Shown: positions 51,201 through 60,176 of the stretch, one piece after another
Position numbering within the stretch: position 1 is the stretch's first letter
How the letters are laid out: each line of letters starts with the position of its first letter
Assembly: GCA_004352715.1 (NCBI GenBank)
Contig: SCFE01000002.1
Span: 448,216-512,215 of the forward strand
Source: Hofstenia miamia
Lineage: Eukaryota; Xenacoelomorpha; Acoela
Direction: 5' to 3'
DNA: 64,000 nucleotides
The notes under the pieces: generated by a model
Databases searched by the model: none
What the model was told of the DNA's origin: nothing
The model's input: only the letters and a program-made list of their open reading frames with translations
Made by a program: the position numbers and the translations under genes

Positions 51201-53941
51201 GCTCGTTTAACATTTTCCACCAGCACTCCATCATCTTCTAACCCTCGCACCCAACAGCTAATGGCTCCAAAGTGTTTTCCCATGTATATAGCACAGGATA
51301 CCCATGTGCCCCAGCGAGTAATTACAGGCCAAGGTGGTAATGCAACGGGGAAGGTTTGTCGCCTGCAGGAACTTTTTGCTAGTACTTGCTTTAGTGACGC
51401 AATCGCCTTGTCTATTCCGTCATTTTTTGCTCGAACCTAAAAAAAATGCATTTTCCCTCTGCATTACGAATGTACCAAAAATTTTATTTTGAAATAATGT
51501 ATAAAAAATATAAAACGTACCTGTTCGAATGCAAGGTGGCTAGCATGAGCATGGCAGCGAATGTGAATAAGTCCATCAAATAAACCTTTTAAGGCTCTAC
51601 CAGCTTTCATGCAATATGGTGCACCATCACTTATAAGTACTCGTAAAGTAACATTTTCGAACAATCTGAATAAAGCCGAAGATATACTTTTCGCCACTGT
51701 TTCAGAATTTGTTTTTTCCAGTTCCGTTAATTGAACTAAATAAGGAGCTTTGGGAGACGAACAGTCACCAATCATAATCGCGAGAATTGCTCGATTTTTA
51801 AATGACATTTCATCAAAAATAAGGTAAAGATCCTTCCCATTTAATTGTTTGATCATTTCCGCTTTATGTTTCTCTGTAACAATTGACAAGTACTGTTTTC
51901 TGACCGAGCTTTCACTGGGTAGAACATATCTGACCTCGGACTCAATAAAATCCCGAAAAGGCTGGTTATCTAGCACATTGAATGGAATCCCAGATTTAAT
52001 CAAGGCTTCGCACCATAATTCAGCACGACTTTTCTTGTTGACCACCATTTGAGTCTGCTTTTTGGCCTTTAATTGCACGTTTTTTTGATGTTTCGCGGTC
52101 TTCATGTGCTGTAGAACTTGGCTTCGTTGGTCAAAGGACAATTTACATGCACACAGAGTACAAAGTAAGTCATTGCCATGTACAGCTAAGCATGAAAATT
52201 CGGTTGCGTACGCTCTAAGTTTCACAGACTTCGTTCCTGCAACAGCCGGCATCTTACTCAACTGAAATACAAAGAGAACTCAGCTAAATACACAAATTAT
52301 TGTTAAATAAACAAAACACCAGTGGCCAGTGGCTGATGGCCAGGGGTACAGAACTCAGCTAAATACACAAATTATTGTTAAATAAACAAAACACCAGTGG
52401 CCAGTGGCTGATGGCCAGGGGTACAGACACACTCAAAAATAAAATATGTTATATTGCTTAAAATATGTGAAAATATGTGAAATAAAACAAACTGGAACAG
52501 CAGCTTGAATGATTTTTAATGCAAAAATCGCGATTTTACTTTGAACAGAAGTCATTACTTGAATATGTAAAAAAATATTTTTCCGGTCCCTAGTCATCAT
52601 TATCAGTTAGACGATCAAAATATCTATATATATATATATATATATAATCTTTAAAATTCATACTTTTAAGCATTAAATGTGCATTTATTACCGAGCTGAT
52701 CATATGCTTTGCTTAAGTCTAAGTTCACAAAACATGCGGCAAGTTCGTTTATGATCATCCCTTAATCGGGGTTTGCTGAGAAGACATGTACTATTTTGCA
52801 TGAATAAATTAAACGGATTCTAGCGTTGTTTCAGATTCAGTTAGCTTCTCCTGCTACCTCTCTGTTTGAATGCGCGCTTCTTAAATACATATTATGATCA
52901 TGCATTTAGATTTCCGTTAGCAATGAGTTTAATTAATATTTAAAAAATACCTAATATCAATGCATAGGTATTTTGATGTATATGTTGCAGTCTTATAAAC
53001 TTGTCATACAAATATTGTCCAACTGTGGGTGTGAAATCCAAAACGATTTACAGCCTCCTCAATCATTTTAGGTATCTTAATTTCACTAGTGGTGAGCAAT
53101 TGTTCCCAATTATCATTTACATCCCAGAGGATACAATTTAAAGAATTTAATATTGAGTTAATATCTTGCAGCAATCCATAGACATGTAAATATAAAGTTT
53201 TTGTTATAGCTCATCATGTTTTTTTAAATTTATTTTGCAAAACGGACTTTGAATCAACAAAAACTTTGATTTTCTAAACTTTATTTGTTACAAACAAACA
53301 TTTGAATTTGATTCGTCAATTTTCAAGAGTCATCTCAAAAAGTGTGTACTTGCTCAGCCCTTTTCATGTTCTGAAATAATGGAATAGTTTTGGTGAAAGA
53401 TTATCACCAACAGATTATCGCAGTATATTAATATTCAAAAAATGTTTGTATTGCATTTTTCATTTTTAACATCCTATGTTATACATTTGTTTTCCTTTTA
53501 TTTATTTTGGTGAATTTAAATCAGATCACTGTCATGAATGTTAATAACATTGAGAAATGTTCTTTTTTAATAACCTCATTGTTATTCAATTGAAAATGAT
53601 TGCGCCGAACAACAAAATCAAATCCCGAATGTTTTATGTGCTAGAATTGACTGAAGCTAAATGTAAAATTCCGATAGATATTTTGCTAACTAGTTGTCTG
53701 TGCTTTTGCATGTCCTAGGTTTCTCTTTTTCAATATTTTGCACATGCATTTATATTTTAGGTTTCCATCGAAAGCTGGGTGCACATTATTCTAGAGTTTT
53801 CTCCCTTCTTCTGGATATTACGAAGTGCGATCCGGATACAATAAAATTCTTGAAGCTTGCTGGGAATTGCAAAGCCAATAAGATATGGGAAGCGAATCTC
53901 TACAAATTTCCTGGGACGAAAATTGATTACAATTCTTCCAC
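27261..53941 (+). CDS. ARAP-like ArfGAP with PH domains (11 exons, 3' part not found)
   Basis: ARAP proteins are phosphoinositide-binding GAPs for Arf (and Rho) GTPases acting at membranes and actin. Exons: 27261-27456, 31374-31679, 32535-32649, 32693-32759, 35038-35115, 37739-37805, 42002-42237, 42865-42980, about 44974-45105, 45286-45400, 53761-53941. GT-AG sites and phases agree for all junctions except the one into exon 9. The N-terminus is unstructured and Ser-rich. PH1 spans exons 3-7 ([29 protein letters not shown], ending [13 protein letters not shown] with the conserved Trp). PH2 spans exons 7-9 ([20 protein letters not shown] to SEEECDAF). ArfGAP spans exons 10-11. The order PH-PH-ArfGAP points to ARAP. 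RhoGAP, RA and later PH domains would follow downstream but were not seen. The protein is divergent. Exon 1 may not be the true first exon. Confidence 0.8.
27498..27635. mobile_element. Small MITE, 138 bp, in ARAP-like intron 1
   Basis: The left end is GGCGCGGCTTTAGG and the right end reads GGCGCGGCTTTAAGGG when reverse complemented, giving about 14 bp of inverted repeat with a one-base difference. GC-rich ends in AT-rich DNA and a lack of coding are typical of MITEs. It begins 41 bp after the exon 1 donor. The superfamily and target duplication are unclear. Confidence 0.6.
27672..27886 (+). CDS. Candidate alternative terminal exon of the ARAP-like gene
   Basis: After a TTCTTAG acceptor at 27671 the frame is open for 71 codons to TAA at 27884-27886. 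The phase matches the exon 1 donor (one-base overhang G plus AA makes Glu), so exon 1 could splice here and end, giving a short protein. The sequence ([19 protein letters not shown]) has no family I recognise. It could equally be a chance frame. Confidence 0.3.
27887..29714. other. Intronic AT-rich sequence
   Basis: Part of the 3.9-kb first intron of the ARAP-like gene. The segment GCGTATGCCCCTG at about 28598-28610 looks like a hAT right terminus, but no left partner was found. A TA array lies at about 27987-28003. Confidence 0.4.
29715..29963 (-). pseudogene. LINE reverse transcriptase fragment (C-terminal thumb)
   Basis: The minus-strand frame reads [20 protein letters not shown], then [18 protein letters not shown] and [12 protein letters not shown]. 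This matches the LGVxISxDLxWxxHI ... LRxL ... LxYASP region after the catalytic core in CR1/jockey-like LINE reverse transcriptases. It is only a fragment. It could belong to the same family as the remnant at 21.6-22.5 kb, but the regions do not overlap. Confidence 0.65.
30049..30424 (-). pseudogene. piggyBac remnant: C-terminal Cys-rich domain and terminus
   Basis: The frame 30291-30049 carries [20 protein letters not shown] followed by CETELC: CX2C ... CX2C ... C as in the C-terminal Cys-rich domain of piggyBac transposases. On the right, CCTTTTAAGCATCAGGACGA (reverse complement, ending at 30424) abuts TTAA at 30425-30428, a plausible element end. ACATATGTCG-like palindromic repeats lie at about 30306, 30353 and 30398. 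Only about 130 bp separates the C-terminal domain from that end, so most of the transposase has been lost. Confidence 0.55.
30429..31373. other. Intronic sequence, no feature seen
   Basis: End of the first intron of the ARAP-like gene, just upstream of exon 2. The small open frame at 30784-30975 lacks support. Confidence 0.4.
31938..32293. mobile_element. hAT-type MITE, 356 bp, with GTTTAAAAC repeats
   Basis: The termini are CAGGATTGGCAT and, on the right, ATGCCAACCCTG (reverse complement CAGGGTTGGCAT, 11 of 12). Flanking 8-bp duplications TTTATAAT (31930-31937) and CTTATAAT (32294-32301) differ at one base, as expected for hAT. Inside both ends the sequence is built of GTTTAAAAC/GTTTAAACA units, seven or more in total. 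It lies in ARAP-like intron 2, about 240 bp before exon 3. Confidence 0.8.
32815..34680 (-). pseudogene. hAT (CGGBP1-like) transposase remnant in ARAP-like intron 4
   Basis: Minus-strand pieces: a zinc finger [20 protein letters not shown] (about 34380-34310) broken by a stop; the middle region QRS-like to [19 protein letters not shown] (34182-33946); a catalytic block [15 protein letters not shown] with CVAHGLH (about 33800-33690); and the hAT dimerisation end [20 protein letters not shown] (about 33080-33020). Order and motifs match the hAT family that also gave rise to CGGBP1, as does the intact element at 50.7 kb. Element edges are uncertain: TAGGGCTTGG at 32815 may be the left end, and AGGTAAATTTAGG-type repeats lie near both ends. 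A 501-bp block is present twice because of N junctions. Confidence 0.7.
33168..34671. repeat. 501-bp duplication bracketed by single Ns (likely artefact)
   Basis: 33168-33668 equals 34171-34671 (offset 1003). The first copy is bounded by single Ns at 33167 and 33669 and sits in the middle of the hAT remnant, where it breaks the transposase order. The second copy is in the expected place. This is probably an unmerged overlap or allele. Confidence 0.85.
35116..37738. other. Intronic sequence, no feature seen
   Basis: ARAP-like intron 5, AT-rich, no transposon or exon recognised. The frame at 35968-36204 (minus) has no family motif. Confidence 0.4.
38228..40560 (+). pseudogene. hAT transposase pseudogene with TTF-type finger and HATC domain
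   Basis: The N-terminus has [12 protein letters not shown] before a TTF-type zinc-finger region. Then [20 protein letters not shown], and the catalytic core with [20 protein letters not shown] (first Asp) and [33 protein letters not shown] follows. The C-terminal dimerisation block [12 protein letters not shown] is followed by [11 protein letters not shown] with an in-frame stop between them. This arrangement is that of ZMYM1-like and P52rIPK-like hAT transposases. At least a dozen stops and frameshifts are visible, so the copy is old compared with the hAT at 50.7 kb. Confidence 0.8.
39837..39857. other. Assembly gap, 21 N
   Basis: The sequence before and after the gap is the same 290-bp block, with a one-base indel and a mismatch between copies. 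This suggests two haplotypes placed in tandem. Confidence 0.85.
41061..41200 (+). pseudogene. Possible hAT dimerisation-domain fragment
   Basis: The plus-strand frame reads [20 protein letters not shown]. The AERAFSK ... NR pattern resembles the conserved C-terminal hATC block (SxxAERxFSxxxxxxxxxR). No element ends or other transposase parts were found. It lies in ARAP-like intron 6, after the complete hAT element. Confidence 0.4.
43506..44479 (+). mobile_element. Tc1/mariner: mariner element, internally deleted
   Basis: TA flanks both ends (43504-43505, 44480-44481). The left terminus is TTAGGTTGGGGAAAAACAAT and the right, reverse complemented, is TTATGTTGGTGCAAAAAAAT: the classic mariner TTAGGTTGGTGCAAAA-type repeat. 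The length of 974 bp is below the usual 1.28 kb, so it has lost sequence. It sits in ARAP-like intron 8 in the gene's orientation. Confidence 0.9.
43548..44404 (+). pseudogene. mariner transposase pseudogene (Hsmar1/SETMAR-like)
   Basis: Recognisable in order: [14 protein letters not shown] (first helix-turn-helix), [20 protein letters not shown] (second), [38 protein letters not shown] followed by [13 protein letters not shown] (third catalytic Asp block), and [12 protein letters not shown] at the end. Frames shift several times. Part of the catalytic core between the second helix-turn-helix and VMVTVWW, including the first catalytic Asp, is missing. The end wording is very close to the mariner group that gave rise to SETMAR. 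Confidence 0.85.
45286..45400 (+). CDS. ARAP-like exon 10: ArfGAP zinc finger
   Basis: The exon encodes [20 protein letters not shown] followed by CEKC, an exact CX2CX16CX2C ArfGAP zinc finger with the usual Asp-Pro-x-Trp between the pairs. The donor GTTAGT splits the Gly codon completed at 53761. This is the strongest single domain call in the gene. Confidence 0.9.
45882..46963 (+). mobile_element. hAT element remnant in ARAP-like intron 10
   Basis: The left end is CAGGGCCGGATTTAG; the right end, reverse complemented, is CAGTAGCGGATCTAG (11 of 15). GTTAT lies immediately outside both ends, but a full 8-bp duplication is not evident. Inside, on plus, [20 protein letters not shown] followed by [10 protein letters not shown] (about 46570-46668) is the hATC dimerisation block, and MRTNQLSDL continues it. 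The N-terminal and catalytic parts have been lost. Confidence 0.65.
46964..48890. other. Intronic sequence with TATTCGAATA-type repeats
   Basis: No gene supported. 47020-47430 is rich in ATTCGAAT and TATTCG words in both orientations, perhaps a degraded MITE. The rest is AT-rich with no recognisable feature. Confidence 0.4.
48891..49867 (-). mobile_element. Tc1-like transposon, 977 bp, degraded
   Basis: TA lies outside both ends (48889-48890, 49868-49869). The left terminus is ACGGGTGGTGACTAAAA and the right, reverse complemented, is ACGGTTGGTGACTAAAA (16 of 17). On minus, starting near 49631, [20 protein letters not shown] then REIA, a stop and [15 protein letters not shown] form a helix-turn-helix typical of Tc1-type DNA-binding domains. 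A basic segment [19 protein letters not shown] follows. Catalytic blocks are not recognisable. The terminal sequence does not match Tc1 or mariner ends I know. Confidence 0.75.
49868..50735. other. Intronic spacer, no feature seen
   Basis: AT-rich sequence between the Tc1-like and the intact hAT element. 50728-50735 is the left target duplication of the latter. Confidence 0.4.
50840..52261 (-). CDS. hAT transposase, CGGBP1-like family, 445 aa in two exons
   Basis: Exon 1 is 52261-51521 (247 codons) and exon 2 is 51436-50840 (198 codons plus stop). They are separated by an 84-bp phase-0 intron (GTACGT ... TTTTTTTTAG on minus). A C2H2/BED-like finger has C34, C37, H52, H58, the DNA-binding part resembling CGGBP1. 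The RNase H-like core has D150 in [10 protein letters not shown]212 in [10 protein letters not shown], the CHAH motif at 236-239 and the conserved Trp in TRWGTW. The dimerisation end [15 protein letters not shown] (about 408-422) supplies the catalytic Glu. No stop or frameshift occurs once the intron is removed. hAT transposases cut and paste DNA with an 8-bp duplication, which is what flanks this copy. Activity itself is an inference. Confidence 0.9.
52276..52425. repeat. 75-bp tandem duplication inside the hAT right arm
   Basis: 52276-52350 and 52351-52425 are consecutive copies (GAACTCAGCTAAATACACAA ... CAGGGGTACA) without a visible difference. The unit contains CCAGTGGCCAGTGGCTGATG. The duplication lies between the transposase start and the right terminal repeat, so it may affect the promoter or end-binding region. 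Confidence 0.85.
52601..53760. other. Intronic sequence with a TA array
   Basis: (TA)n at about 52625-52647. The remainder up to ARAP-like exon 11 is AT-rich with no feature. Confidence 0.5.
53761..53941 (+). CDS. ARAP-like exon 11: ArfGAP catalytic segment
   Basis: It completes the Gly codon from 45400 and continues [18 protein letters not shown] ... [18 protein letters not shown]. The Arg in CVGFHR is the arginine-finger position of ArfGAPs, and GNxxANxxWEA is the family's second landmark. The donor GTATGT leaves phase 2. The exon that should finish the domain was not identified. Confidence 0.88.
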
Positions 53942-55214
53942 GTATGTCGATTATTTAGTTTGTTCATTGTAGTTTGAACGAATTGAATTAATTTAAATAG
54001 ACCTGGTTGTTTATTATGATACTTTTACCAATGTACAGTAGACTCCCGATTTCGGGATTTTACTATAGTCCAATCTATTAATATGACAAATTTATGTAGT
54101 ATATAGTAGAGCTAATGAGTTAATCGATTAATTTTTTAGGTAATTAATCAATTTTTTCTACAACATTTACAGAAGAAATTGATTACATTTTTAATGTTTA
54201 GCAAAAAAGCATTGAATGCAAAGTATATATAAGTTAATATATTGCTAATTTTATGTTTTGACGTCCTCTATGAAATTAATTGTGGTGCAGTGCGGTACAA
54301 ATTTTTGTCTCCACTCATCGATCTAGTTGGTATACACTCAATTAATCAAACGCTTTAAAAACTGTGGTCGTCAAAATTAATCAATTAATGTCGTTTCGCA
54401 GCTTGCCACTCCCAGTATGTAGATGGTTAAATATGAGTGAATTATGTGAGTTAATCTTTCAGTTTTGACGGGATAATGATCTGAAAAGAGTATTATGCTT
54501 AAAAATTTGTTTCAATTTCAGTGGGAGAGCATTTGATTATAGAAAATTACGTCTTTGAACTTTTTTGACTGCACATGTTCTAATTTTGCACATATGACCA
54601 GACCAACACGCATTCAACAAAGTTAGTCAACCACTTCCAACCTTTTTCAGTAAACTGTTCATGATATATGAAATATTTATATTTACACCAAATATTCGCA
54701 TACGCGTAGAGTGATTTATATGCTACTTATTATTTCTGGAATTTCGGTTTATATTGAAACTTAAAAATAGAAATTAAGATTAAGTCATAGCGTACTATAG
54801 TACGTCATGGACTAAGTAAAATAAAGTTTATGAAACTAGAACATTAAAAATAATCACGCGAAATGTAAATATTAAAAATATGTCATTTCTACCTCAGTCA
54901 GTTGTCAAAAAGTTTATATAATTCTATTGTTTTACTAGTTACAAATAACACCGTACACGATAAAACAAGTGTTGATGAATATTCAATATTAAAAGTTTTC
55001 ATGCTAACAGATGTTTTAGCCACTTTACTCTATATCTGTAATTCTAAGAAATTTAACTACAATGACCAATTTGTTAAAAAATGGTCAGTTTAGCGCAAAA
55101 CTCTTTTTATTGGGAACAAACTCTTAAACGCATTTTATTTACAATTAATTTTATATTTGTTGCTAAAATCATTATTTTAACTTATGTGTTTTGAATTTTG
55201 CCTAAATTCGCCTT

Positions 55215-55257
<43 letters not shown>

Positions 55258-58200
55258 CAAAATATTAGTGGCAGGCACTTGATATCTAGAACATTTTCAT
55301 AGTTCCTTTGTAAAAGGAAATTATTTCTTTAATTTTGACTTTATTGTTTTATGATAGAAATAGGAGTTACAAATATGCATGAATTTTATTGAACATTAGT
55401 CTCTGATAAATGAAATACAATTTTTAACTGGTCCATAGAACAATGTTTGACCCCATTTCTCATAGTTTTACTTTTAAGTAATAAAACGATTTGTCCACTT
55501 TTTTGAGTATTTTTATCCAAGCTTGTTAAGAAATATTGAAAGCCTTTTGCATGGACACATCTTTGGGTTGGCGGGCCAACTGGGGTCCTTTTTTGTGCCT
55601 GAAGTACATGCAAATAGGAATTGTTTTCAATTACAAATATAATGAGGCGGTCTAATATCCAACAACGACCCTGAAATATTTTTTGAAGAAAAACTGTGAG
55701 TCCCATCCAGCGCGCCGTGCGCAAAGTCAGTCGTACAAAGCCATGTCGAGAAATTTACTGGAAAATAAAGGGGGGAGAATCTTGTAGTGTTTTCAGATTT
55801 TAAATATTTTTATTACTTCATGAGTTATAAGAAATTTTCCAAGTTTTCATGCTGCAAATATTGGCTTGCATACAATGCACATACTCTTAAGTAAAATACC
55901 GTTCAATTTTTTAGGCAAGATGCTGCGGTATCGGTATTTTCGGTATTGTCAAAATACCGCGGTATTTTTGTTTATTGTGTAATTTTTTTTAACTCTATTT
56001 ATATAGTTAGTATTAACGTAAAATTTATGAGATTTTCACAATATATTTTCAACTGTTTTGTTTTTCACGGGAATTATTTGGTTTAGGGTTAAGGAAAGAA
56101 AGGAAAGAAATGAGGGATGAATTCAGGTATAAGCCTTTCACAAAAGAATATTTGCAACGTATAGATATAATAGTTTTTTATGATGGCAAATCAGAGCACA
56201 TGTTTCTTTGATCAGAAACTCTTTTTTGCTTGAAGACAATTTACAATGGTTGAAGCCAGTGTCGGATTCAGTCGAGGGATTCCGGGATGGATCCCCTCTC
56301 ACCAAAATTTTTTCTGCAAAAACCAGGCCGAACTAGTCGAATCCTACTTTTCCTAAAAAATGACTTATATTTCCGTAGAATCACATTGTTCGATTTAGTT
56401 TTCCTTTTATATTCCATATCAGAAATTTTAATAGTTTTAAGAGCATTTGTAGGAACAAATTAATTCACTTTGTTTCCTTTACACTAAACCATTGTTGTTC
56501 AATTACATATCTTCCTAATATCGAGGACTACGTAGTCCCTTATAATACACATTGATTTTTAAAAACAGTTAGTATTTAATAAACACAAAGTGTAGATATT
56601 TGAAACGCTATATTGAAATATTCATATGCGAATTACTGAGTAAATTAAGTCCAATATTAATGGTAAACTTAAAAAGAAAGTGTCTTTTCCAAATTTGAAT
56701 TGACTTTTTGTCTCATGCTATAGCCTATTTCTAGCAGTGTATGATTTGGTGTTGTTTTGTTAAAAAAATACTCGCTTTTATCCTGTACCGGTCCAAGTAC
56801 TGACAGTGGATTTTGGCATTAATACTACGACCAATTGGAACAAGGTCAAAATTCTGAACACCTTTAAATTTCCACCAAACGTACATGTAACAGTTTTTGA
56901 GACAACCAAATAATTACAAAGATAAAAATCAAAAGCCATCGATAAGGAATATTGCGTTTTGAAGAGTGCAAATGAAAGGCTTTAATTTGTAGGCAAATAT
57001 CTGTAGTTTATAGGAAGGAATTGATCATACAAATAGTTCCAATACAGTAAGTGTTTAAAATACCGTTTAAATTTTGTTAGTGGTATTAAAAATTGCCTGA
57101 AAAAAATTTTACAGGCGGCCGACCTTGATGTATGGGCTTATATGATGCATTAATTTAGCATTTGCTTTCAAAATTGGAGTCTTTTATTGAAAAATAGATT
57201 TTTGACTAGAACAATTCAGAATGGAGCAATCATTATTTATACCCTAATATGGTCATCCCTGAAATGGCACTCACTGTTTTTATCCCAATTAGCGAAATCC
57301 GGATTGCTTTTCCAATGACTCTTTAATAGTTATTATTAACATTACCATGAACAAGTCGTCAAAATCGGGGTGCTAAAATGTATGTTTGATTATGCATTTT
57401 ACATAAACAAAACTACTACTATATATAAATTATATTTATTATCAATTTGAATGTGCAACTTTGCTTTGGCTTGGTAAATATGCTTATATATGTTTCGTTT
57501 TATTGTCGAAAGTTACATGTTTGAGTGTAAACATATTTAAAGTAACATGTATATATCCGATTAATTCGACCCGATTAATCGAAGTCATGAATAAAATTTT
57601 AGATATCCGCCCTAGAAGAAATTTATGTACATTTTATACAAAAGACATTATCGAAGTTTGCAAAATTGTTTTGATAGCACGGCATTATTCTACACTACTA
57701 ATATATGCTAATATTCGTATTTCAATTATGTTTTTGCAGTAAACATAATGTAGTTTCTCTTAAAAGTAATCCATTTTCTAGCTCGAATTAAACAATTTCC
57801 CTACTTATATAATTTCACAATATATCATCAAACTGATAACTTCAAATACAGCGTAGTGCTTTGTAAATTAATCAGAGGTTATCTTTAATTTGTCTTTAAT
57901 GTATTGCAATATGTTTTTAAATTTAATGATGCATTTGCGCCAAAACCACTCCAGGTAACTTTACTGATTTGATGAAAGCCGATTTGCAGAGGGGGATGTT
58001 AATTGTTGTCTGGTAATTACGTGTTTGACGTTTGGTTTGACATTGGTAATTGGGGTGATCCGGGCTATTAGAAGTGATTTACTGCGGATTAAGGCTTTTT
58101 AACACCAACGTTTTAACAATTATTCCGTCACTAACAATTAGATGCGGGGACCACAAACGCAGTCGGAGACTCCATATGACCGCGTTTTTTATAATTGCTG

Positions 58201-59757
58201 CTTATTTGATAATTCCAACCCATTTTATTATAGCGATGACACACTGCTTGATGAGCATTTCAAAATTGCTTTTCCTCATTTATAGAAAAATACTGAAAGT
58301 CAATCGTTTTCTACAGAGTGAATGTGTTGAAAACAATGTGTTTTAATCAATACTTATAGAAAGCGTTTAAAACATTGCTCTCTGTTCTTATTTGTTATTA
58401 AATTTTACAATCTACCCCATACATGTCATATAGTTTTCCTTTTTTCAGATAAAGATTCCTAAAAATAATTTTTGATAGTTTTTCTTTGTGTTTGTAGATT
58501 AAATTTAAAGTGCAATAAAAAACTAAGAAAATAAATATATGTTTTTTTCGGATAAAATACGTTTAAACTGTTTTCATAAAAAAGAAAATTCTACTCACTG
58601 GTTTTTTGTTTATTGTTTGCAATTGCATTAAAATTTATTTATGTACGAATTGCTTTAAGTATTATTTAACCACTTATGCAAAGGTTTTTTTCCAAATAAA
58701 TATTTTAGCGTATTTATTTTTTAATAGTAATGTTAAAATTTTTTTCATGCGTAAGGCATCATGAACCACTTCTTGTGATTTGTTCTTAGTGATATCCCTT
58801 AAATGATTTTCCCTTGATATAGCCTATTTTCACCTGTTTTACCTGAAGAATGGAACCTATTATCGTATCAAAGCGAGAATGAAAATCCGTTTGCTTCAGT
58901 TTTAGGAAAACAAATTTAGTACAGAAATGATGTGATAATTAGACTACGGTTAGACTATGTGATTGGTCACGCGTGATCTGTCAAATTTGGCCTTATATGT
59001 GTGGATATAATACATAATTAAAAGGGTCAGACTTGCAAATGGAAATTTGATTGAATCCATTTCCATTTAATTTCCACAACTCCTTTTTAAAAACGTTTCC
59101 ATATTTGGTCTCAATGCCATCTCATTCTATGCTCTTAAAATTTTCTGATCTTATAGTCGCATTGCTCTCACCTCATATCTTCTGTTTTGAACAAAATTCC
59201 CAAAAATCATGAATGATATTCAGAAGTTCCTGGTTCCAATTTCTTCATTTTTGGTCCCTGTCCACTGAAATATTTAGTCACATTGCCTTAGGGCTGAGAG
59301 CAGTAAATTCTATAGGACTCAGTGGTCCCGCAGACCCCTACAAGGTTTTTAGTCAAATTGATTGTAAACTGAAATTTCAATTTATTTCAAACACGTGCTA
59401 TAATTGGTTAAAGCTGCTAAGGTGCACATAATAGAATTTTCGAATGCTTTTGATCCTGGCATCAGCCAAAGCTACTTCAATTTCATTTCTAGTAATTATT
59501 TCAGTTAATTTTAGTACAAGTTCAGTAAAATCAGTGATGACCATGTAAATGATTGTGCATGTTTATATTTATATCACCTATAATCTCGTTTATATTATTA
59601 ATATATATGGTTTCCAGGTTTTAAGTCTATTTATATGATTTTCGATATTATTTCGATATACTTTCCGTAATAGGCTCTACTACATGTGTATTAGGCCTTG
59701 ACAAAATATTGATTCAAAATGTTTATTTTCGGAACAAAGACACCAATATGCAATTGC

Positions 59758-59790
<33 letters not shown>
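53942..59790. other. Non-coding interval downstream of the last ARAP-like exon
   Basis: No firm exon. Features seen: a possible 28-bp micro-exon at 54523-54550 (see findings); a long (TA)n at 55217-55254; an ACCGCGGTATTTT-type palindromic patch at about 55925-55970; and an isolated hAT-like terminus CAGTGTCGGATTCAG at about 56257 without a partner. Otherwise AT-rich. Confidence 0.45.
55217..55254. repeat. (TA)n microsatellite
   Basis: Uninterrupted AT dinucleotide array. Confidence 0.9.
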
Positions 59791-60138
59791 NNNNNNNNNN
59801 NNNNNNNNNNNNNNNNNNNNNNNNNNNNNNNNNNNNNNNNNNNNNNNNNNNNNNNNNNNNNNNNNNNNNNNNNNNNNNNNNNNNNNNNNNNNNNNNNNNN
59901 NNNNNNNNNNNNNNNNNNNNNNNNNNNNNNNNNNNNNNNNNNNNNNNNNNNNNNNNNNNNNNNNNNNNNNNNNNNNNNNNNNNNNNNNNNNNNNNNNNNN
60001 NNNNNNNNNNNNNNNNNNNNNNNNNNNNNNNNNNNNNNNNNNNNNNNNNNNNNNNNNNNNNNNNNNNNNNNNNNNNNNNNNNNNNNNNNNNNNNNNNNNN
60101 NNNNNNNNNNNNNNNNNNNNNNNNNNNNNNNNNNNNNN
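59791..60138. other. Assembly gap, 348 N, inside a TA array
   Basis: Flanked by (TA)n at 59761-59790 and 60139-60171, so the gap is probably a long microsatellite. Confidence 0.95.

Positions 60139-60176
<38 letters not shown>

Larger units (their letters stand above)
50736..52592 (-). mobile_element. Apparently intact hAT transposon with perfect 8-bp duplication
   Basis: GTCATCAT occurs at 50728-50735 and 52593-52600, a perfect 8-bp duplication. The termini are TAGGAACCGGAAAAATAT and, reverse complemented from the right, TAGGGACCGGAAAAATAT (17 of 18). AATATGTGA-like words recur inside both ends. It contains a complete two-exon transposase on minus and a 75-bp tandem duplication near the right end. 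It lies in ARAP-like intron 10, antisense to the gene. Perfect flanks and open coding imply a recent insertion. Confidence 0.95.

Noticed and set aside
54090-54430. Possible MITE with ATTAATCGATTAAT-type words in both orientations
   Set aside because: Termini do not pair convincingly and low complexity explains the similarity.
55386-55724. Minus-strand open frame of 112 codons with a faint Tc1-like look (VFHLSETN resembling VLFSDET)
   Set aside because: Only one weak motif, no terminal repeats or TA flanks found, and no neighbouring transposase pieces.
56257-56290. hAT-like terminus CAGTGTCGGATTCAG
   Set aside because: No inverted partner or target duplication found downstream.
57461-58346. 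Two plus-strand open frames of about 90 codons
   Set aside because: Hydrophobic, AT-driven composition without motif or splice support.
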